Assembly: GCA_902826815.1 (NCBI GenBank)
Contig: CADEGF010000008.1
Location: 62,001-126,000 of the forward strand
DNA: 64,000 bases
Origin: an uncultured Mycobacteriaceae bacterium
GTDB lineage: Bacteria; Actinomycetota; Actinomycetes; Mycobacteriales; Mycobacteriaceae
Reading direction: 5' to 3'
Positions within the stretch are counted from its first letter, which is position 1. Every line of letters begins with the position of its first letter. The notes under the pieces were generated by a model that saw nothing but the letters and a program-made list of their open reading frames with translations, did not search any database and had not been told where the DNA came from. This document shows positions 8,988 to 16,675 of this stretch, in pieces. Both the position numbers and the translations under genes were made by a program.

Positions 8988-9635
8988 TTACGCGCGATCC
9001 TCATCGTTGGCTAGCAGATAGCGGACGATGAACTCATGCGATGTCTCCAGATGGGTGCGGGTGAGTTCGTTGAGCCGTTGTCCGTCGCCGGCTTTGGCTG
9101 CTTCCAGGATCGCTGCGTGCTCAACCTGGAGATGCTCGACATTGCCGATCACCGCTAGATGCAGATATAGGTAGCGATCCGCGAGTTTGCGTAGTTGATC
9201 GATGTGCGCGATCGTCATCGGCCTGCTGGCGCGGTGGTACATCGTCGCGTGGAACTTGGCGTTGGATTCTAGCCATTCAACGACGTCCTTGGTCTCCGAC
9301 ATCGTTTCGAAATAGCCTGTCATCTGGATGATTTCGGCTTTGCCGACATGCGCGAGAGCTACCTGAGTCAGATGGGGCTCCACCGCCATTCGCATCTCGT
9401 AGAGCTCCTGCAACTCCAAGATCGACAGACGTCGCGAATATGGTGTGCCGTCGATTATTTCGACGAGGCCTTCGGCCACCAGTGTCTGCATCGCCTCGCG
9501 TACCGGGATGCGGCTGACGCCGAACTGCTCGGCCAACTTCGACTGTGACAACTTCACGCCTGCGCCGATCGATCCGGTCAGCAGGGCGTGCCGCAGGCCG
9601 TTGACCACCGTGTTGCCGACCGTTGTCACGGCCAT
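8988..9635 (-). CDS. GntR family transcriptional regulator, FCD-type
   Basis: 215 residues. The start at ATG 9635 (MAVTTVGNTVVNGLRHALL) is chosen for GGAGG 7 bases upstream. An N-terminal winged helix-turn-helix (KLSQSKLAEQFGVSRIPVREAMQTLVAEGLVE, ~28-60) is typical of GntR. The all-helical C-terminal domain has the FCD pattern (EMRMAVEPHLTQVAL; FHATMYHRASRP; EHAAILEAAKAGD). It probably senses a small acid linked to the pathway and controls the transporter/catabolic genes downstream. It is oriented with the block; TGTATAC-type half-sites lie just upstream of its start. Confidence 0.9.
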   Translation of the reverse strand: MAVTTVGNTVVNGLRHALLTGSIGAGVKLSQSKLAEQFGVSRIPVREAMQTLVAEGLVEIIDGTPYSRRLSILELQELYEMRMAVEPHLTQVALAHVGKAEIIQMTGYFETMSETKDVVEWLESNAKFHATMYHRASRPMTIAHIDQLRKLADRYLYLHLAVIGNVEHLQVEHAAILEAAKAGDGQRLNELTRTHLETSHEFIVRYLLANDEDRA

Positions 9636-9662
9636 CAGCGCGCCTCCGATGCATTTCGACGA

Positions 9663-9693
9663 ACATGTATACAGCTCGATTGAGATGTATATA
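9663..9693. promoter_or_regulatory. Candidate GntR operator overlapping its own promoter
   Basis: Two similar octamers, atgtatac (9665-9672) and atgtatat (9685-9692), lie 20 bp apart, two helical turns. The first includes the perfect palindrome TGTATACA (9666-9673). FCD-type GntR proteins commonly bind TGTATAC-like palindromes. The AT-rich TATACAT on the minus strand could also serve as a -10 box, so autoregulation is plausible. Confidence 0.5.
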
Positions 9694-9970
9694 AACACCG
9701 ATGTCGGGATATTGCAAGGCGCACATCGAATCCAACGATGAGATTTTGCATCCGCGTCCGGTGCGACGCTCGGCGCGCTCCGGTGCACCCTGCACAAGGG
9801 AGTCTCGCTCTGGCCTGGCAGCCCGAGATGTGCGCTATCTGTTGCTGGACGATCTACGCGTTCAACTATTTTCGCGGTGGGGCGGTGTTGACGGCGATGC
9901 TCGGATTCAATCGCGTCGACAACGAGAGAAGGCGGTTTCGCTGATATCGCGCGTCTGACGGCGCTGCGGC
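9694..9970. other. Gene-poor stretch with possible gene remnants
   Basis: No convincing gene is seen between the GntR promoter and the hairpin at 9971. On the plus strand, one frame ending at 9944 encodes a hydrophobic run (CAICCWTIYAFNYF then AVLTAMLGFN) that resembles the end of a membrane protein. A second frame ends at 9958 with ...LISRV*, and its last 16 bases nearly match the end of the shikimate dehydrogenase-like gene (537-552). Both may be tails of genes cut when the catabolic block entered. Confidence 0.3.
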
Positions 9971-9997
9971 GGTGCCGGCCCGTTCGGAGCCGGCACC
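9971..9997. terminator. GC-rich hairpin after the LpqN-like gene
   Basis: Perfect 9-bp arms GGTGCCGGC (9971-9979) and GCCGGCACC (9989-9997) with a 9-nt loop lie 11 bp beyond the stop codon of the leftward lipoprotein gene. A rho-independent-like terminator without a U-tract is inferred. Confidence 0.6.
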
Positions 9998-10021
9998 GCT
10001 ACCACGGTTACGGCGCAGGCG
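9995..10021. repeat. 27-bp direct repeat, right copy
   Basis: Identical to 552-578. Here the repeat covers the last codons (PAP) and stop of the LpqN-like lipoprotein gene plus 13 bases downstream. A gene 3' end duplicated at the far side of a 9.4-kb block is the arrangement expected of an att-like or recombination duplication. Confidence 0.85.
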
Positions 10022-10697
10022 TGATGGTCGTCTGCTCGTCAATAATGGTGGTGGCGTCCATGAGTGGCCCCATTTGGTCCTCCGTGCCGTCAGCATTGAG
10101 CTGCAAGACGAACACTCCGTCAGGCGCCGGAATCACGACCGTCTTCTGCGCCACCGCATGCTTGACGCCGTCCTTCATATAGGTGCCGCCGATCTGCCAT
10201 GCGTCGAAGCCGCTCAGCTGGGACGCGGAGCCGGTGCCGTCGCCCTCATAACCCGGCAGGTTCTTCATCTCACCGGGCGCGAACTCGAGAATCTTGGCCG
10301 GGTCGACGTTGCCCGTCAGCTTCGAGAGCAAAGCGATGATCGTCGGCGGGTTCTGCGCCATCGCCGGGTCACCGGTGAACTTGATTCCTCCCCAAGCCCA
10401 CTCCGGTGTCTGGGGACCCAGGTCTTCCCAACCAGGTGGGAACGGAAGAATGATGTCGGGGGAGCCGGGATCGCCGCGTTTCACCGGTGTCTCGGTGATG
10501 CCGTTCTGCTTGATGTACTCCGGAATCGTCTGGGCGTACGGGGCCTTCGTGGTGCTCGGCGCTTCGCTTGACGACGAAGAAGCTTTCTCCGAGGTACTGC
10601 TCGCCTCCTCCTTTTTGTCGTTGGATCCGCAGCCGGCCAGCCCGAGGCCGACTACGACGGCGAGAATCGCGATGCCGCCGGCCCTCACTTTTGTCAT
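10008..10697 (-). CDS. LpqN/LpqT-type mycobacterial lipoprotein
   Basis: 229 residues from ATG 10697, preceded by GGGAGACC. A lipoprotein signal with lipobox LAGC (MTKVRAGGIAILAVVVGLGL) and a Ser/Lys/Glu-rich linker precede a globular domain typical of the LpqN family (IPEYIKQNGITETPVKRGD; ILPFPPGWEDLG; VVIPAPDGVFVLQLNADG). These proteins sit on the outer face of the cytoplasmic membrane and are linked to envelope lipid trafficking in M. tuberculosis. A second family member lies at 43723-44379. The C-terminal PAP* is encoded by the 27-bp repeat. Confidence 0.85.
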   Translation of the reverse strand: MTKVRAGGIAILAVVVGLGLAGCGSNDKKEEASSTSEKASSSSSEAPSTTKAPYAQTIPEYIKQNGITETPVKRGDPGSPDIILPFPPGWEDLGPQTPEWAWGGIKFTGDPAMAQNPPTIIALLSKLTGNVDPAKILEFAPGEMKNLPGYEGDGTGSASQLSGFDAWQIGGTYMKDGVKHAVAQKTVVIPAPDGVFVLQLNADGTEDQMGPLMDATTIIDEQTTITPAP

Positions 10698-10959
10698 TGG
10701 GTCTCCCGTGTCAGTTGAAATCTGCGCCATGACTCTACGGACGGCAAACCGACGATGGGGGGAGAATCGCTGTGAAGTTCAGCCGTTCGTTATCAAAGCT
10801 GACGGGCCGTGACAGCGGTTTGCCCAGCTGGATGCCACAACCGCCAGTCGTAGGCCATGTTCAGTCGGTTTCTGTGTACGCGGAAAGCTGACCGATTTCG
10901 CTGTCAAACATTCAAATGTGGTGCAAGATGCTCGTGTGCTGCGAGATGGAGGCTTTGGT

Positions 10960-12489
10960 GTGAAGACAATCGCGCGTTCACTGGTTGTTGTTCTCGTTGC
11001 GCTGATCGCGGTGCCCGCACTCGTGGTCTCGACGGCGCTCACATCGGCCGTTCAGCTATTGGCGGCGACGGCCTTGATCCTCGGCGGGACACAGCACTCG
11101 CTCGGGCCGAACGACGACCCGACCTACATCGACAATTATCTGGACTGGGCGACCAACGACTTCATCGTTCCGGGATACGAGCCACAGCCTGCCCCAGGGA
11201 TCAACAGCGTCGCCGTGGTCTACCCCGCCGAGTTCTTCCCCGCATTCGGCACGACGACGATGGACGGTTCCGTCGCCGCCGGGCGTGACAACGTCCACAA
11301 CTGCCTTGGTGCGTCGTTCACCGATTGCAACTACAACATGACCACAGGTGCGCAGGCGCCTCAGGCGGGCGACACGTTCAGCGTCTACGGCTACTCGCTG
11401 AGCGCCATCGTCGCCTCACTGGTCAAGAACGACGTCATCGATGCGGACGATCCAGGCTTTGACGGGACGCAGTTCTTCCTGATCTCAAACCCGATGCGGC
11501 CCAACGGTGGAATTCTGGCCAGGGACTTCGAGGGCTTCACCATCCCGATCATCGGGATCACGTTCTACGGGCCGACCCAGAACAGCTGTCCGGCCAGTGG
11601 CTGTGTCGAAAGCGACGATCTCGTCACCCCGACCGTCGATGTCGCGCAGGAGTACGACTTCCTCGGCGGCGATGCCCCGGCCCGCCCGCTGAGCGCCCTT
11701 GCGATGACGAACTCGATCATGGCGTACGCGCTGCTGCACGGCAACGTGCAGAACCATCAGCTGGATGAAGCCGGAATGATCGACCAGGGGCAGTACGGCG
11801 ACACCCACTACTACATGATTCCGTCGGCCACGGTTCCGATCCTGCTGCCGCTGGTGAACGCGGGAGTGCCCGCCCCGGCGCTCGCGGTTCCCAACGAGAT
11901 CCTGAAGGTGTGGATCAACGACGCGTACGTCAGGGACAAGGGCCCTGGCGAGCACGTGACGTTCGAGTGGAGCCCGATCGGCAACCCGATCAGCCTGATC
12001 GGCAACACCCTGGGCGCCATCCCCGTCGGCATCGACGACACCGTCGAAGGTTTCACCACCCCCGGCAACCGTCCGCTGGGCACGCAGCCGTCGGGGCCCT
12101 TCGGCGTCGGCGGTCCCGCCGCAGACCAGAACCCCGGTCTTGCCGCTACTGCCCGCGCAGGCGCTCCGGAGCCAGCCGTCGTTCAGGACGAGCAGACCGG
12201 CACGCCTGGTGACAACAAGCTGACCCCGGTGCCCGATGCCGACAAGCTCGGCAACGACACCGACACCCCGAAGGCCGGCCCGCAGGCCATCAAGCCGTCG
12301 TTGCCGTTCGAGAAGTGGCGCGAATCGCTGAAGTTCGATCCGGCCGACCGGCCGTCTGTCTTCCGCCCCAACGGTGACGGTCCGCTGAAGCGGATTGTCA
12401 ACGCGCTGACCGGTCAGCGGCCGAAGCCTGCGGCCGCGGAACCCGAGGCGAAAGATGACGCGCCCGAAAGCAGCGCCCCGGCCGCCTGA
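10960..12489 (+). CDS. Secreted PE-PPE-domain serine hydrolase
   Basis: 509 residues. GTG 10960 is chosen because GGAGG lies 6-10 bases upstream. An N-terminal signal/anchor (VKTIARSLVVVLVALIAVPA) is followed by an alpha/beta-hydrolase of the mycobacterial PE-PPE type (NYLDWATNDFIVPGY; VYPAEFFPAF). The nucleophile elbow is GYSLSA. There is no PE or PPE domain, so this is the stand-alone form. After ~residue 385 the tail is Pro/Ala-rich and probably disordered. A role as an extracellular (thio)esterase acting on wall lipids is inferred from the family. The 262-bp gap upstream holds the divergent starts and the small palindrome acatt-ca-aatgt, with nothing else recognised. Confidence 0.85.
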   Translation: MKTIARSLVVVLVALIAVPALVVSTALTSAVQLLAATALILGGTQHSLGPNDDPTYIDNYLDWATNDFIVPGYEPQPAPGINSVAVVYPAEFFPAFGTTTMDGSVAAGRDNVHNCLGASFTDCNYNMTTGAQAPQAGDTFSVYGYSLSAIVASLVKNDVIDADDPGFDGTQFFLISNPMRPNGGILARDFEGFTIPIIGITFYGPTQNSCPASGCVESDDLVTPTVDVAQEYDFLGGDAPARPLSALAMTNSIMAYALLHGNVQNHQLDEAGMIDQGQYGDTHYYMIPSATVPILLPLVNAGVPAPALAVPNEILKVWINDAYVRDKGPGEHVTFEWSPIGNPISLIGNTLGAIPVGIDDTVEGFTTPGNRPLGTQPSGPFGVGGPAADQNPGLAATARAGAPEPAVVQDEQTGTPGDNKLTPVPDADKLGNDTDTPKAGPQAIKPSLPFEKWRESLKFDPADRPSVFRPNGDGPLKRIVNALTGQRPKPAAAEPEAKDDAPESSAPAA

Positions 12490-12519
12490 CGCGCCGAAGC
12501 CCGCTTAGGTTCGCGCGTC
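12488..12519. terminator. Hairpin between convergent genes
   Basis: Arms GACGCG (12488-12493) and CGCGTC (12514-12519), extendable with one bulge, lie between the end of the PE-PPE hydrolase gene and the end of the leftward small secreted protein gene. Inferred bidirectional terminator. Confidence 0.45.
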
Positions 12520-12837
12520 GCAGTTGAGTGAGACGGTGATCGTGCGGCGGACCACGACTTCGATGTAGTCGAAGTCCCGCTTTTCGCCCTTGCGGCCGTT
12601 GTCCACCCGGATGGTCCTGGTGATGTCCTGCGGATTCCGCACGCTGGTGACGATGCACTGATCGAGCGGGGCGCTGCCCACCCGGTCGATGTTGACGTCG
12701 TAGCCGGACGCCTCGAGCTGCCCGATCGTCGCGTACGCGCCGCCCGGTTGGATCGGCTCAGCCGATGCCGTGATTGCCGGGGCGAGCACCATGCCCGCCA
12801 CCAGGATCCCCCCTGTCATAGCCATTGCTGCGCGCAT
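12505..12837 (-). CDS. Small secreted protein of unknown function
   Basis: 110 residues with a cleavable signal peptide (MRAAMAMTGGILVAGMVLAPA then ITASAEP), leaving a ~84-residue mature domain. The mature part has two Cys (DQCIV and SLNCDART) that could form a disulfide, and a YDVNIDRVGSAPLDQC segment seen in small exported mycobacterial proteins. GGAG lies upstream of the ATG. I recognise the general type but no function. It converges on the PE-PPE hydrolase gene and is divergent from the lipoprotein pair. Confidence 0.75.
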   Translation of the reverse strand: MRAAMAMTGGILVAGMVLAPAITASAEPIQPGGAYATIGQLEASGYDVNIDRVGSAPLDQCIVTSVRNPQDITRTIRVDNGRKGEKRDFDYIEVVVRRTITVSLNCDART

Positions 12838-12928
12838 GACAGTTATCTCCGTGCTTCTAATAGGCCCGACCCACTAGTTCATCGCTCTAGACACGCAAAA
12901 CGTTGCCAGCCGGTTCAATGCGCTCTCT

Positions 12929-13618
12929 GTGGTATCAACGGGCGTGCGCCGGTTCTGGGTCGCGACAGTGTTGGTGGCGACGTGCGTCGTCGCAGGCTGC
13001 GGCCAGCCCGGACCGCCTCCGCAGCCCTCGCCGACCCCGTCGTCGACGGCCGACGCCCAGGTCAACCCGGCGAGGATCAGCCGGGTTCGCGGAGAGCTGC
13101 CCGCGGGCTACGAGGTAGCAGACATCGGCGGTCCGGCGTCCCCGGCGGCCTTGTGGGGTTTCAAGCTCGGCTGGGTCGCCGAACCTCCGCAGTGCGGTGT
13201 GCTGGCCGGTCCGGTAACCGGCGATGCGACGACGAAGGGGTGGTCGGGCTCGGGACCGGGTGGCATCGTGTACGCCGCGGTGACCGGATCGCCGACGTCA
13301 CCGGTCACGCTCGATCCCGTCGTACTGGCCGAATGTGGGCAGTGGACGGTGACGTCGGGGAACACCACCGGCACCGTCAGCCTCATCGATGCCCCCGCAA
13401 TCGGCGGCGCCACCACCGTCGGCATGGACACCCGGGCCGAGACCGTCGTCGAGGGCGGCACCGAGACCGCGTCTGCTGCGTACACGTTCAGCGCGTATTT
13501 CGAGGACTACCTGGCATTCGTCACCGTGGTGACGGATCCGGGGTCGCCGAATCCTGCACTCAGCCAAGAATTCGCCGCCGACCTGTTGGTCAAAACGGTG
13601 TCGGCGTTACGCGGCTGA
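12929..13618 (+). CDS. Putative lipoprotein, first of a tandem pair
   Basis: 229 residues with a lipoprotein signal and lipobox VAGC (RRFWVATVLVATCVVAGC), then a Pro/Ser-rich linker. The globular part starts RISRVRGELPAGYEVADIGG and resembles that of the next gene (RSSFPGPFKVTDIAP), so the two are probably diverged paralogues. I associate this kind of domain with DUF5642-type mycobacterial lipoproteins, without certainty. The start may be GTG 12929 or the in-frame GTG 12944, which is closer to the signal peptide. No function is assigned. Confidence 0.75.
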   Translation: MVSTGVRRFWVATVLVATCVVAGCGQPGPPPQPSPTPSSTADAQVNPARISRVRGELPAGYEVADIGGPASPAALWGFKLGWVAEPPQCGVLAGPVTGDATTKGWSGSGPGGIVYAAVTGSPTSPVTLDPVVLAECGQWTVTSGNTTGTVSLIDAPAIGGATTVGMDTRAETVVEGGTETASAAYTFSAYFEDYLAFVTVVTDPGSPNPALSQEFAADLLVKTVSALRG

Positions 13619-13646
13619 GGCCCCGTCGGCGGGTACATTGGCGGCG

Positions 13647-14315
13647 ATGTTGAACCTGAGGGCGGTGCTCGGCATCGCATGCGTGGGTGCGCTCGCGGCG
13701 TGCAGCTCGGCCGAATCGGCTGAACCCGACCTGTCGCACGCCGACATCGCCAACATCAAGAACCTGCGGTCGAGTTTCCCCGGCCCGTTCAAGGTCACCG
13801 ATATCGCGCCGACGGCAATCGACCCCCGCATCGTCGAACCCCAAAAGCTGCCTGCGCAAATCAAATTCGAGCCTGGAGACTGCGCGAAGTTTGCGAACCA
13901 ACAGGTGTTGCCCGCCGGGGTCAAGGGCAACATGGCGGCGCTCACCGCCGAAGGCGAAGGCAACAGGTTCATCGTGATAGCGGTCGAGACGTCGGAGAAG
14001 GTGCCGGTGAACGGGCCGCCGGAGAACTGCAAGAAGGTCGGCTTCACCGGTCCCGGCATGCGTGGTCTCATCGAGGTTGTCGATGCACCGAAGATCGACG
14101 GCGTCGAGACGCAAGGGTCCCACCGGGTCATCCAGACGGCGGTCGACGGAAAGACCCGCACCGGTGAGCTTTTCAACTATGTCGCCCGATTGGGTCCACT
14201 GCTGGTGATCGTCACCGCCAACCCGCTCGTCATCCCGGACAAACCCGTCGCCCCCGTCGACACCAAACGTGCGGGCGAGCTGCTCACCGCGGGTGTGTCG
14301 GCCGTGAAGGCCTGA
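13647..14315 (+). CDS. Putative lipoprotein, second of a tandem pair
   Basis: 222 residues from ATG 13647 (MLNLRAVLGIACVGALAAC, lipobox LAAC). TACATT at 13634-13639 followed by 7 bases suggests leaderless transcription from this ATG. The mature domain parallels the preceding gene: FKVTDIAP, four conserved-looking Cys, and an ending of the ELLTAGVSAVKA type. It is exported and membrane-anchored, with unknown function. It is 28 bp downstream of its paralogue and converges on alkB with a 3-bp gap. Confidence 0.78.
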   Translation: MLNLRAVLGIACVGALAACSSAESAEPDLSHADIANIKNLRSSFPGPFKVTDIAPTAIDPRIVEPQKLPAQIKFEPGDCAKFANQQVLPAGVKGNMAALTAEGEGNRFIVIAVETSEKVPVNGPPENCKKVGFTGPGMRGLIEVVDAPKIDGVETQGSHRVIQTAVDGKTRTGELFNYVARLGPLLVIVTANPLVIPDKPVAPVDTKRAGELLTAGVSAVKA

Positions 14316-14318
14316 CGC

Positions 14319-14915
14319 TCAACGCACGTCGTGCGGCCGGAACTGGATGCTCATCCGCGGGCCGACCGGTTTCACCGTCTTCGGAATGGCGTGTTCCCAC
14401 GTGCGCTGACACGAACCGCCCATCACCAGAAGGTCACCGTGTCGGTGCTGTAGCCGCAGCGATTTACCGCCGCCGCGCGGGCGTAGCGCGAAAACTCTTG
14501 TGGCGCCCAGGCATACGATCGCTACCATGGTGTCCTCGGTGCTGCTCCTGCCGATGTTGTCGCCGTGCCAGGCCACACTGTCGTCGCCGTTGCGATAGAG
14601 GCAAAGGCCTGCGGTGGTGAAGGGTTCGCCGAGCTCGCCGCCGTAGGTGTCGTTCAGCCGTCTGCGCATCTGTTTGAGCGCGGGATGCGGAACGGGCTCG
14701 TCGATCAGGTGGTGAAAGCTGACAAGGCGGGGCACGTCGAGCACGCGGTCATACATCTGCCTGCGTTCTGCCCGCCACGGGATGGCGTCCTCGAGCTCGT
14801 CGAACAGCGAGTCCGCATCGGCGAGCCACCCCGACCGCACCTCGACCCATGCGCCGCTGCCCAGATGTTGCCGCTCGGCGGGGTCGAACAGTGAGCTCTG
14901 AAGCGCCACCTCCAT
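14319..14915 (-). CDS. alkB: AlkB-like 2-oxoglutarate/Fe(II) dioxygenase
   Basis: 198 residues. The AlkB family removes alkyl groups from nucleic-acid bases by oxidative demethylation in the cytoplasm. The iron triad is visible: His117 and Asp119 in WHGDNIG, and His175 in TWEHAIPK. The 2-oxoglutarate-binding arginines are in PRMSIQFRPH (187 and 193). CLYRNGDDSVAWH matches the family lead-in. The length fits short AlkB proteins. It is transcribed leftward, 34 bp after soxR, so the two may be co-transcribed; an oxidative/alkylation response unit is an inference. Confidence 0.88.
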   Translation of the reverse strand: MEVALQSSLFDPAERQHLGSGAWVEVRSGWLADADSLFDELEDAIPWRAERRQMYDRVLDVPRLVSFHHLIDEPVPHPALKQMRRRLNDTYGGELGEPFTTAGLCLYRNGDDSVAWHGDNIGRSSTEDTMVAIVCLGATRVFALRPRGGGKSLRLQHRHGDLLVMGGSCQRTWEHAIPKTVKPVGPRMSIQFRPHDVR

Positions 14916-14949
14916 GCAAACGAGTTTATCGCACAGGCGTTCGAATTTT

Positions 14950-15381
14950 CTAAAGCCGCACCGCGCCCGGCCCCTGCTCGGCGAGGACGTCGCCGGGGTT
15001 GGAGAGAATGCAGGTCTTCAGGCTGAGGCAGCCGCAGCCGATGCATCCGGTGAGGTTGTCGCGCAGCCGCTGCAGATGCAGGATGCGGTCGTCGAGGTCC
15101 TGGCGCCAGCCTGCCGACAGGCGGGCCCAGTCCTTGCTGGTCGGAACGCGGTCGGTGGGCAGCGTCGCCAGTGCTTCCCGGATCCGGGCGAGCGGGATGC
15201 CGAGCCGCTGCGACATGCGGATGAACGCGACGCGCCGCAGCGATTCGCGCGCGTAGCGGCGCTGGTTGCCGGATGTGCGTCTGCTGGCGATCAGGCCCTG
15301 GCGTTCGTAGAAGTGCAGGGCCGAGACGGCCACCCCACTGCGGTCGGCCATCTCGCCGGGCGTCAGCTCGTGCATGTCCAT
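14950..15381 (-). CDS. soxR: Redox-sensitive MerR-family regulator SoxR
   Basis: 143 residues. The N-terminal MerR winged helix ([25 protein letters not shown], ~7-31) is followed by a dimer helix and the 2Fe-2S ligand set C113-x2-C116-x-C118-x5-C124 ([12 protein letters not shown]), diagnostic of SoxR. The cluster is oxidised by redox-cycling compounds, which activates target promoters. It is divergent from arcA. A SoxR-box-like palindrome (15382-15401) abuts its ATG, and the -10-like TATGGT lies 6 bases upstream, so the mRNA is probably leaderless. Confidence 0.93.
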   Translation of the reverse strand: MDMHELTPGEMADRSGVAVSALHFYERQGLIASRRTSGNQRRYARESLRRVAFIRMSQRLGIPLARIREALATLPTDRVPTSKDWARLSAGWRQDLDDRILHLQRLRDNLTGCIGCGCLSLKTCILSNPGDVLAEQGPGAVRL

Positions 15382-15401
15382 ACCTAAACCATAGTTGAGG
15401 T
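15382..15401. promoter_or_regulatory. SoxR-box-like operator between soxR and arcA
   Basis: The 20-bp sequence acctaaaccatagttgaggt is an imperfect palindrome (ACCT..AAC.AT.GTT..AGGT), with the CCTCAA/TTGAGG character of SoxR boxes. It starts one base upstream of the soxR ATG and contains the soxR -10-like box (minus strand TATGGT, 15388-15393). Its right end is 26 bp upstream of the arcA start. Control of both genes is inferred. Confidence 0.65.
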
Positions 15402-15426
15402 GACATATCGCGATACGGTGCTTGGT

Positions 15427-16632
15427 GTGTCCGGTTCAGCGCTTGGGGTGAACTCTGAGGTCGGGACGCTGCGGGTGGTCATCCTGCACCGTCCAGGCGC
15501 CGAGTTGCAGCGCCTCACGCCGCGCAACAACGACGCGTTGTTGTTCGACGGGCTGCCATGGGTCTCCCGCGCGCAGCAGGAGCACGACGTCTTCGCCGAC
15601 CTTCTGCGCTCACGCGGCGTCGAGGTGCTGCTGGTGTCGGATCTGCTGACGGAGGCGCTGGCCAGCGGTGCGGCCAGGATGCACGGCATTTCGGCCGCCG
15701 TCGACGCGCGTCGGCTCGGCCTACCTCTGGCGCAAGAACTTTCGGCTTACCTACGCACGCTGGACGCGACCGAACTGGGTCACGTCATGACGGCGGGCAT
15801 GACGTTCAACGAATTGCCGTTCGGCGAGAACGGGTTCTCGTTGGTGCGACGCATGCATCACGGCGGAGACTTCGTCATCGATCCGCTGCCCAATCTGTTG
15901 TTCACGCGCGACTCGTCATTCTGGATCGGTCCGCGGGTGGCGATCACGTCGCTGGCGCTGCCTGCGCGGGTGCGCGAGACGTCGCTGACCGACCTGATCT
16001 ACGCGCACCACCCGCGGTTTCTCGGCGTGCGGCGGGCATACGAATCGCGGTCCGCGCCCGTCGAAGGCGGTGACGTGCTGCTGCTGGCGCCAGGGGTGGT
16101 AGCCGTCGGCGTGGGGGAGCGGACGACGCCCGCGGGCGCAGAGGCGCTGGCCCGCAGCCTTTTCGACGATGGTCTTGCGCACACGGTGCTCGCGGTTCCG
16201 ATCGCCCAGGAGCGCGCGCAGATGCACCTCGACACCGTGTGCACGATGGTCGACGCCGATGCCGTCGTGATGTACCCGAACATCGTCGACTCGCTGTCGG
16301 CGTTCACGATCAGCCAGAGGGGCAGCGGCGTGACGATCTCGAGCGCCGCGCCGTTCGTCGACGCCGCGGCCGACGCGATGGGCATCGGCAAGCTGCGGGT
16401 GATCGACACCGGCCTGGATCCCGTCACCGCCGAGCGTGAGCAGTGGGACGACGGCAACAACACGCTGGCGCTGGCGCCAGGCGTCGTCGTCGCCTACGAG
16501 CGCAATGTCGAAACCAACACGCGCCTCGCCGACTCGGGAATCGAAGTGCTGCCGATCGCGGCCAGCGAGCTGGGCACGGGCCGCGGCGGACCGCGTTGTA
16601 TGTCGTGCCCCGCAGCCCGCGACCCGCTGTAG
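15427..16632 (+). CDS. arcA: Arginine deiminase
   Basis: 401 residues. It hydrolyses L-arginine to citrulline and ammonia. Catalytic features are [10 protein letters not shown] (Asp), [11 protein letters not shown] (His/Asp) and the nucleophile Cys in GGPRCMSCP near the C-terminus. [14 protein letters not shown] and [11 protein letters not shown] are typical of ArcA. GTG 15427 is preferred: TACGGT lies 7 bases before it (leaderless pattern), and the product then begins like M. tuberculosis ArcA. The earlier GTG at 15400 lies inside the SoxR box. No arcB, arcC or antiporter is nearby, so it is not the classical ATP-yielding operon. Confidence 0.93.
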   Translation: MSGSALGVNSEVGTLRVVILHRPGAELQRLTPRNNDALLFDGLPWVSRAQQEHDVFADLLRSRGVEVLLVSDLLTEALASGAARMHGISAAVDARRLGLPLAQELSAYLRTLDATELGHVMTAGMTFNELPFGENGFSLVRRMHHGGDFVIDPLPNLLFTRDSSFWIGPRVAITSLALPARVRETSLTDLIYAHHPRFLGVRRAYESRSAPVEGGDVLLLAPGVVAVGVGERTTPAGAEALARSLFDDGLAHTVLAVPIAQERAQMHLDTVCTMVDADAVVMYPNIVDSLSAFTISQRGSGVTISSAAPFVDAAADAMGIGKLRVIDTGLDPVTAEREQWDDGNNTLALAPGVVVAYERNVETNTRLADSGIEVLPIAASELGTGRGGPRCMSCPAARDPL

Positions 16633-16675
16633 TTCACTGCTCGTTTTTGCGCTGAGGGCTGCGATCTATCGAGAA

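Noticed and set aside
15400-15426. arcA start at GTG 15400
   Set aside because: That codon lies inside the SoxR-box-like palindrome, and the extra residues do not match the family N-terminus; GTG 15427 follows a -10 box by 7 bases.
16633-16675. Copy of the nuclease-flanking hairpin beside the pseudogene
   Set aside because: The sequence around 16640-16690 and 17233-17318 shows none of the arm sequence of the 52956 and 53881 elements.
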